A program made the translations under genes and the position numbers. Shown here one piece after another: positions 5,801 to 9,060 of a stretch of DNA of 9,060 nucleotides. The stretch's first letter is position 1. Each line of letters opens with the position of its first letter. This DNA is from an uncultured Clostridia bacterium (GTDB lineage: Bacteria; Bacillota; Clostridia; TANB77; CAG-508), in NCBI GenBank assembly GCA_947624925.1, contig CANQMG010000060.1, forward strand, positions 1 to 9,060, in the 5' to 3' direction. A model generated the notes under the pieces. It was not told the origin of the DNA. It saw only the letters and a list, made by a program, of their open reading frames with translations, and did no database searches.

Positions 5801-7171
5801 CGTTCATTGTTAGCAAGTATGCAGAAAAGAAAAAGCATTCCTGTAAGTTGCAATTTAGGAAATTATGAAGTAGAAAAAGTAAAATTTACCAAAAAGATGA
5901 AAAAGGAATATACAATCTTAATTCCTCAAATGGCACCAATACATTTCGAATTTATGGAAACAGCCTTAAATTCTTCAGGATATAAAGCAAAGCTTCTAAG
6001 AGAGTGTAATAGTAATACTGTAGAAGTAGGATTAAAATATGTAAATAATGATGCATGTTATCCTTCAATATTAACAATAGGGCAATTGGTTGAAGCATTA
6101 GAATCAAACAAATATGATTTAAATAAAACTGCTTTAATCATATCACAAACAGGTGGAGGATGTAGAGCGACAAATTACATAGGATTTATGAGAAAGGCTT
6201 TAAGAGATGCCGGATATGAAAAAATTCCAATAATATCTTTTAATTTTGCTGGATTAGAAAAAAATCCTGGATTTAAGATTACATTACCATTGTTAAAAAG
6301 ATTAATAAAATGTGTTATTTATGGAGATTTATTACAAATCCTTGTACATAAAAATAAAGCATATGAAGTAAAAGAAGGTGCAACCGAAGAAATATATAAT
6401 GTTTGGCTAGAAAAATGTAAAAAATTCGTAAGAAAATCTACAGTAAAAGAATTTAAAAAAAGTATTTATGATATGGTAAACGATTTTGAAAAAATAGAAT
6501 TAGATACATCAATAAAAAAAGTAAAAGTAGGTATTGTAGGGGAAATTTTAATACAATATCATCCATATGGGAATAACTATATTACAAATCTTTTAGAAAA
6601 AGAAGGAGCAGAAGTTATACTTCCAGAATTAATGGGATTTATAAAATATGTAATATTGAACAAAATTAAGAAAAATGAATTATTAAAAGATGATAAATTT
6701 GGTTCTAGAATATATAATACTGTATTAAATTTTATAAACTTAATAGAAAAAGATGTTGAAATAGCATTAAATAATTCAAAAAAAGAATATATAAAACCTT
6801 GTAACATAAAAGAGTTATCATCAAAAGTTGAAGAAATTTTATCTTCAGGTAATCAAACAGGAGAAGGATGGCTTTTAACTGCTGAAATGATAAAATACAT
6901 AGAAAATGACATACCTAATATTGTATGTGTACAGCCATTTGCTTGCCTTCCAAACCATGTTGTTGGAAAGGGAGTAATAAAAACAATAAGAAATAAATTT
7001 CCAGAAGCAAATATATCTCCAATTGATTACGATCCAGGTGCAAGTCAGACAAATCAAACAAATAGAATTAAATTGATGTTAACTGTAGCAAAAGATAACT
7101 TAAAGAAACAAGAAAAAGAAAAGAAAGCAATAGAAATGGAAAATGAAGAAAAACAATTTGTAAAAAATTAA
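2864..7171 (+). CDS. Fused acyl-CoA dehydratase activase-related protein: tandem BadF/BcrA-type ATPases + DUF2229 + HgdB-like module
   Basis: 1435 residues, normal length for this fused family of anaerobes. Domain 1 (about 5-260) is an ASKHA ATPase of the 2-hydroxyacyl-CoA dehydratase activator type: GIDVGSTTVK (8-17), ELGGEDAK (102-109), Cys125 in NGTCAGGTGAF, Cys164 in ASRCGVF. A lysine-rich linker leads to domain 2 (about 320-580), which repeats the set: GIDAGSTTSK (323-332), DIGGQDMK (420-427), Cys445 in NEACSSGCGSF, Cys484 in GSRCTVF. In the activator HgdC two such cysteines per subunit hold one [4Fe-4S] at the dimer interface. C610, C613, C617 and C636 form a further cluster-like group. 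DUF2229 follows (about 675-800, GIPRVLNMYEDYPYW, C726, C751), then AGRPYHVDPEINHG (864-877), FGCGVDAV (938-945), the HgdB-like C1065 and C1100 (NNDACYP, TGGGCRATNY), and a C-terminal part with C1361. Predicted cytoplasmic ATP-driven low-potential electron transfer to a reductase site; the substrate is unknown. Homology does not prove 2-hydroxyglutaryl-CoA dehydration. Monocistronic. Confidence 0.88.
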   Translation: MKEVLHIGIDVGSTTVKTVVLDEKLEEIYTAYQRHFSDTKNTVCNCLEELIQRFPENEYTITFTGSGAMFVSEKLKMPFIQEVISCMRVVKKYIPQTDVVIELGGEDAKIIYFDKSIEQRMNGTCAGGTGAFLDQMATLLNTDTMGLNELAKGYKTIYPIASRCGVFAKTDVQPLLNEGAAKEDIAASIFQAVVNQTISGLACGRQIKGHIAFLGGPLNYLSELRKRFIETLKLKDDEIIIPKEAHLLVAKGAALDSINYKKIDAKTLENKIKILKESKENANNSLKPLFNSEKDYIEFKIRHDKDKINQKNLSTYEGNCFIGIDAGSTTSKLVLIDENATLLYSAYGSNEGKPLQSVIKMLKDMYCVLPAKAKIKYSGVTGYGEQLIKTALNIDLNEIETIAHYTAAKKFMPNVNSIVDIGGQDMKYIKIKNGTIDNIMLNEACSSGCGSFIETFAKSLNISIEEFVNEAIKAKNPVDLGSRCTVFMNSKIKQAQKEGYTVGDISAGLSYSVIKNAIQKVMKVRDVKTLGENIVVQGGTFYNDAVLRAFEQIVGKNVIRPNISGLMGAYGMAYLAKEKFESQKDENYNSTILPIEELDNLDINIMHTRCKGCENQCLLTINEFSNGKKYISGNRCEKGAGQEKPKTKMENLYKYKFERLFKYKPLDEKDAKRGVIGIPRVLNMYEDYPYWFTLFTNLGFRVILSEKSSRKTYEKGMESMPSESVCYPAKLSHGHIINLIEKGIKTIFYPCMTYSRQEYKNVDNHYNCPIVISYSEVLKNNVEELKLDDVQFINPFLTFEKNGLIKRFLEIKEFKKYKFTKKELEIAIDEAEAEYKRFREDVHKKGEQVLNYIKKNNLKAIVLAGRPYHVDPEINHGIDTMINSLGLCVLSEDSIAHLTQVKGPIRAVDQWMFHSRLYAAADFVGKNENLELVQLNSFGCGVDAVTTDQVEEILSSYGKMYTLIKIDEVNNLGAMRIRIRSLLASMQKRKSIPVSCNLGNYEVEKVKFTKKMKKEYTILIPQMAPIHFEFMETALNSSGYKAKLLRECNSNTVEVGLKYVNNDACYPSILTIGQLVEALESNKYDLNKTALIISQTGGGCRATNYIGFMRKALRDAGYEKIPIISFNFAGLEKNPGFKITLPLLKRLIKCVIYGDLLQILVHKNKAYEVKEGATEEIYNVWLEKCKKFVRKSTVKEFKKSIYDMVNDFEKIELDTSIKKVKVGIVGEILIQYHPYGNNYITNLLEKEGAEVILPELMGFIKYVILNKIKKNELLKDDKFGSRIYNTVLNFINLIEKDVEIALNNSKKEYIKPCNIKELSSKVEEILSSGNQTGEGWLLTAEMIKYIENDIPNIVCVQPFACLPNHVVGKGVIKTIRNKFPEANISPIDYDPGASQTNQTNRIKLMLTVAKDNLKKQEKEKKAIEMENEEKQFVKN

Positions 7172-7173
7172 TG

Positions 7174-7210
7174 ACTAAACTATAATTTCCAAGGAGTTTA
7201 GTATAGTTTA
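7174..7210 (+). terminator. Overlapping hairpins after the activase gene, possible weak terminator or switch
   Basis: ACTAAACT (7174-7181) pairs with AGTTTAGT (7195-7202), 8 bp. TAAACTATA (7176-7184) instead pairs with TATAGTTTA (7202-7210), 9 bp. The two stems share their left arm, so only one can form. No clear U-tract follows either. They lie 3 bases after the stop of the activase gene and about 60 bases before the next promoter, so a 3'-end structure is the simplest reading. The first hairpin's loop and right arm contain AAGGAG (7191-7196) with no start codon in reach. Confidence 0.45.
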
Positions 7211-7271
7211 TATTAAATAAAAAAGTTTAAAATAAAAAAATCCATACTAAAAGTTGTAGGAAATTTATTTG

Positions 7272-7300
7272 TTGACACAATTTTATGAAAGTATTAAAAT
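7272..7300 (+). promoter_or_regulatory. Near-consensus sigma-A promoter of the SMS (SUF-like) operon
   Basis: TTGACA (7272-7277), a 17-base spacer and TAAAAT (7295-7300), 34 bases upstream of the ATG. The -35 lies within TTGTTGACACAA, a small TTGT/ACAA dyad (7269-7280), so a regulator could bind there. I see no recognisable IscR/Rrf2-type site. A promoter this strong suggests housekeeping-level expression. Confidence 0.8.
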
Positions 7301-7334
7301 ATCTGTATAAATAATATATGAAAGGGAATAAAGT

Positions 7335-8051
7335 ATGCTTGAAATAAAAGATATATGTTTTACAAGAGATAATAAAAAAATATTAGACCATGTTAGTTTA
7401 AATATTGATACTGATAAATTTGTTGTTATTACTGGACCAAATGGATCAGGAAAATCAACATTAGTTAAAATGATTATGGGAATTGAAAAACCAGATGAGG
7501 GTAAAATTTTTTTAGAAGGACAAGATATTACAAATTTATCTATTGACGAAAGAGCAAAATTAGGAATTGGTTTTGCTTTTCAACAGCCGGTTAAATTTAA
7601 AGGAATTACGGTATATGATTTATTAAAGCTATCTTTTGGAAAAGAAATAAATAAAAATGAAGCGTGTGACATTTTATCAAAAGTAGGATTATGTGCCAAG
7701 GAATATATAGATAGAGAAGTAAATAATTCTTTATCAGGTGGAGAATTAAAACGTATTGAAATTGCAACTGTAGCAGTTCGTAACTCAAAATTTACTATTT
7801 TTGATGAGCCAGAGGCAGGAATTGATTTATGGAGTTTTCAAAGCTTAATAAAAATATTTGAAGATATGAGAAAAATTGTAAAAGGTACTACACTTATAAT
7901 TTCTCATCAGGAACGTATTTTAAATATAGCAGATGAAATTATATTGATGAAAGGTGGAAAAGTAGAAGTAAAAGGAAGAAAGGAAGAATTACTAGAACAA
8001 GTATTAGAAAAACCTATATGCTGTAAATTGGGAGGTAACAATAATGGATAA
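7335..8051 (+). CDS. smsC: SufC-type ABC ATPase of minimal Fe-S cluster assembly system (SmsC)
   Basis: 238-residue soluble ABC ATPase with no membrane segments. Walker A GPNGSGKST (34-42), Q-loop FQQP (82-85), signature LSGGELKR (133-140), Walker B plus D-loop TIFDEPEAGID (154-164), and the switch His191 in SHQERIL. The signature with KR followed by IEIA resembles SufC (SGGEKKRNEI) more than transporter ATPases, and the partner gene is a SufB/SufD scaffold, not a permease. Role: ATP hydrolysis that drives conformational change of the scaffold during Fe-S cluster assembly. Start ATG 7335 has AAAGGG (7321-7326) eight bases before it. The last codons overlap the next gene by 8 bases, so 1:1 coupled synthesis is expected. 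The Cys-Cys pair at 229-230 near the C terminus is notable but of unknown meaning. The absence of sufS, sufU and sufD beside it points to the SMS type, not full SUF. Automated pipelines may simply call it sufC or an ABC transporter ATP-binding protein. Confidence 0.88.
   Translation: MLEIKDICFTRDNKKILDHVSLNIDTDKFVVITGPNGSGKSTLVKMIMGIEKPDEGKIFLEGQDITNLSIDERAKLGIGFAFQQPVKFKGITVYDLLKLSFGKEINKNEACDILSKVGLCAKEYIDREVNNSLSGGELKRIEIATVAVRNSKFTIFDEPEAGIDLWSFQSLIKIFEDMRKIVKGTTLIISHQERILNIADEIILMKGGKVEVKGRKEELLEQVLEKPICCKLGGNNNG
8030..8035 (+). promoter_or_regulatory. Internal ribosome binding site for the scaffold gene
   Basis: GGGAGG lies inside the last codons of the ATPase gene, 8 bases before ATG 8044. 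With the 8-base overlap of the two genes it supports translational coupling and fixes the start of the second gene. Confidence 0.85.
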
Positions 8052-8964
8052 AGTAGATTTTGATTTATTACACAAAATTACAGATATGAAAAACGACTAT
8101 TTTGAAGGTGCTTATAATATTCGTAAAAATGGTGAAGGTATAGAAAGAAAGATAACAGAAAACATTAATATTGTTACCAAAAAAGATGTATCAGGTATAG
8201 ATATTTATGTAAAAGAAAATACAAAACTTGAGTTTGTTCATATCCCAGTTATAATTACAGAAAGTGGTTTAAGTGATGTAGTTTATAATGATTTTTATAT
8301 AGGAAAAAATGCAAATGTTGTAATTATAGCAGGTTGTGGAATTCACAATGATAATCACAAAGATTCAAGACATGATGGAATTCATCGTTTCTTTTTAGAG
8401 GAAGGTGCTAAAGTAAAATATATAGAAAAACATTATGGTGAAGGAGACGGAAGTGGAAAAAGAATTTTAAATCCGGTTACAGAAGTACATTTAAAAGATG
8501 GTGCAACATTGGAGATGGAGTCAACACAAATAAAGGGTGTAGATTCAACAGTAAGAGAAACAAGAGGGGTTTTAGAAAAAAATACTAATTTTGTTGTAAC
8601 AGAAAAAATTATGACTCACGGAAATCAATATGCAAAAACAATTTTTGATGTAGAGTTAAATGGAGAAAATTCAAGTACAAAAGTAACATCAAGGTCTGTA
8701 GCAACTGAAAATTCAACCCAACAATTCGAATCAAAAGTAACAGGAAATACAGAATGCTTTGGGCATATAGAGTGTGATGCAATTATAAAGGATAACGGAA
8801 AGGTAATTGCAATTCCAGAAATTATAGCTAATAATGTAAATGCAAACCTAATACATGAGGCTGCAATAGGAAAAATTGCAGGAGACCAGTTAATGAAATT
8901 AATGACATTAGGATTAAATGAAAAAGAAGCAGAACAAGCTATAATTGACGGATTTTTAAAATAG
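8044..8964 (+). CDS. smsB: SufB/SufD-family Fe-S cluster assembly scaffold (SmsB)
   Basis: 306 residues, far shorter than E. coli-type SufB (about 495) or SufD (about 420) but close to the single SufB/D-like protein of archaea and some Clostridia. The middle is the beta-helix-like core (about 50-240, hydrophobic alternation). The C-terminal SufBD signature is clear: C238 and C244 in TECFGHIECDAI, PEIIANNVNANLIHEAAIGK (258-277), a helical KLMTLGLNEKEAEQAI and the final IIDGFLK. C244 and H271-E272 align by spacing (28 residues) with E. coli SufB Cys405 and His433-Glu434, residues known to form the nascent cluster site; SufB Glu432 is replaced by Ile270. C98 in GCGIHN is an extra cysteine. One scaffold gene implies a homodimer that combines the SufB and SufD roles on two SmsC subunits. 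The gene overlaps smsC by 8 bases. The 96 AT-rich bases after the TAG show no clear terminator, so the operon may continue past the window. Confidence 0.88.
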   Translation: MDKVDFDLLHKITDMKNDYFEGAYNIRKNGEGIERKITENINIVTKKDVSGIDIYVKENTKLEFVHIPVIITESGLSDVVYNDFYIGKNANVVIIAGCGIHNDNHKDSRHDGIHRFFLEEGAKVKYIEKHYGEGDGSGKRILNPVTEVHLKDGATLEMESTQIKGVDSTVRETRGVLEKNTNFVVTEKIMTHGNQYAKTIFDVELNGENSSTKVTSRSVATENSTQQFESKVTGNTECFGHIECDAIIKDNGKVIAIPEIIANNVNANLIHEAAIGKIAGDQLMKLMTLGLNEKEAEQAIIDGFLK

Positions 8965-9060
8965 AAAATATAAAATATAAAACAGAATTAAAATTTTATG
9001 ATAAAAAATAGAAAATTAAAAATTATTATATTTAATTAAAATATGTAAAAATGCCCAAAT

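Noticed and set aside
6577..7057. Minus-strand ORFs inside the activase gene
   Set aside because: They lie wholly within a well-supported coding region with clear family motifs on the other strand and show no recognisable motif themselves.
7335..8051. ATPase as part of a membrane ABC transporter
   Set aside because: No permease or substrate-binding protein is nearby. The overlapping partner is a soluble SufB/SufD scaffold, and the signature region resembles SufC.
8965..9060. Further gene or RNA at the right edge
   Set aside because: The 96 bases are very AT-rich, with stops in all + frames, no ribosome site before a start and no stable hairpin. Nothing can be supported before the window ends.

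Overview
The window looks like chromosomal DNA of a low-GC, strictly anaerobic Firmicute of the clostridial type. Support: strong A+T richness, purine-rich AGGAGG-type ribosome sites, sigma-A promoters of the TTGACA-17-TAAAAT kind, sortase-type cell-wall anchoring, and oxygen-sensitive Fe-S/flavin proteins. All recognisable genes run on the + strand. The species cannot be named from this sequence.

Left part (1-2000), surface and decayed surface genes. It opens with the last 50 codons of a protein that ends in a W-L-x-x-P ... VRPVV tail, closed by a GC-rich terminator. A near-consensus promoter then drives a short transcript holding a 37-codon ORF with a perfect ribosome site. This ORF contains an (AG)8 run, and its stop codon lies inside a 16-bp terminator hairpin. 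Next is a secreted, beta-helix-like, PEQQ-repeat protein with a TPKTG sorting signal. Downstream lies a previously hidden relic of a class B sortase (1710-1911): the catalytic-Cys region is readable, but there is a nonsense codon, a large internal deletion and a one-base homopolymer frameshift. A 20-bp perfect hairpin follows it.

Right part (2000-9060), redox and Fe-S genes. An Isf-like flavoprotein reductase (CX2CX2CX5C) comes first. A 1435-residue fused protein follows, with two tandem ASKHA ATPase (2-hydroxyacyl-CoA dehydratase activator-type) domains joined to DUF2229- and HgdB-like reductase modules. Last is a two-gene, translationally coupled operon for a SufC-type ATPase and a single short SufB/SufD-type scaffold, which matches the minimal SUF-like (SMS) Fe-S assembly system. 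Each of the three units has its own promoter. The common theme is low-potential electron transfer and Fe-S cluster supply; the functional link is inferred from neighbourhood only.

Most worth following up: (i) the leader ORF with a slippable (AG)8 tract overlapping a terminator, a possible phase-variable attenuator for the surface protein; (ii) the sortase relic beside a sortase substrate; (iii) both halves of the tandem activase keep the two cluster cysteines at identical 39-residue spacing, suggesting an intramolecular pseudo-dimer; (iv) the SMS operon. I found no tRNA, rRNA, CRISPR array, insertion sequence or replication origin.
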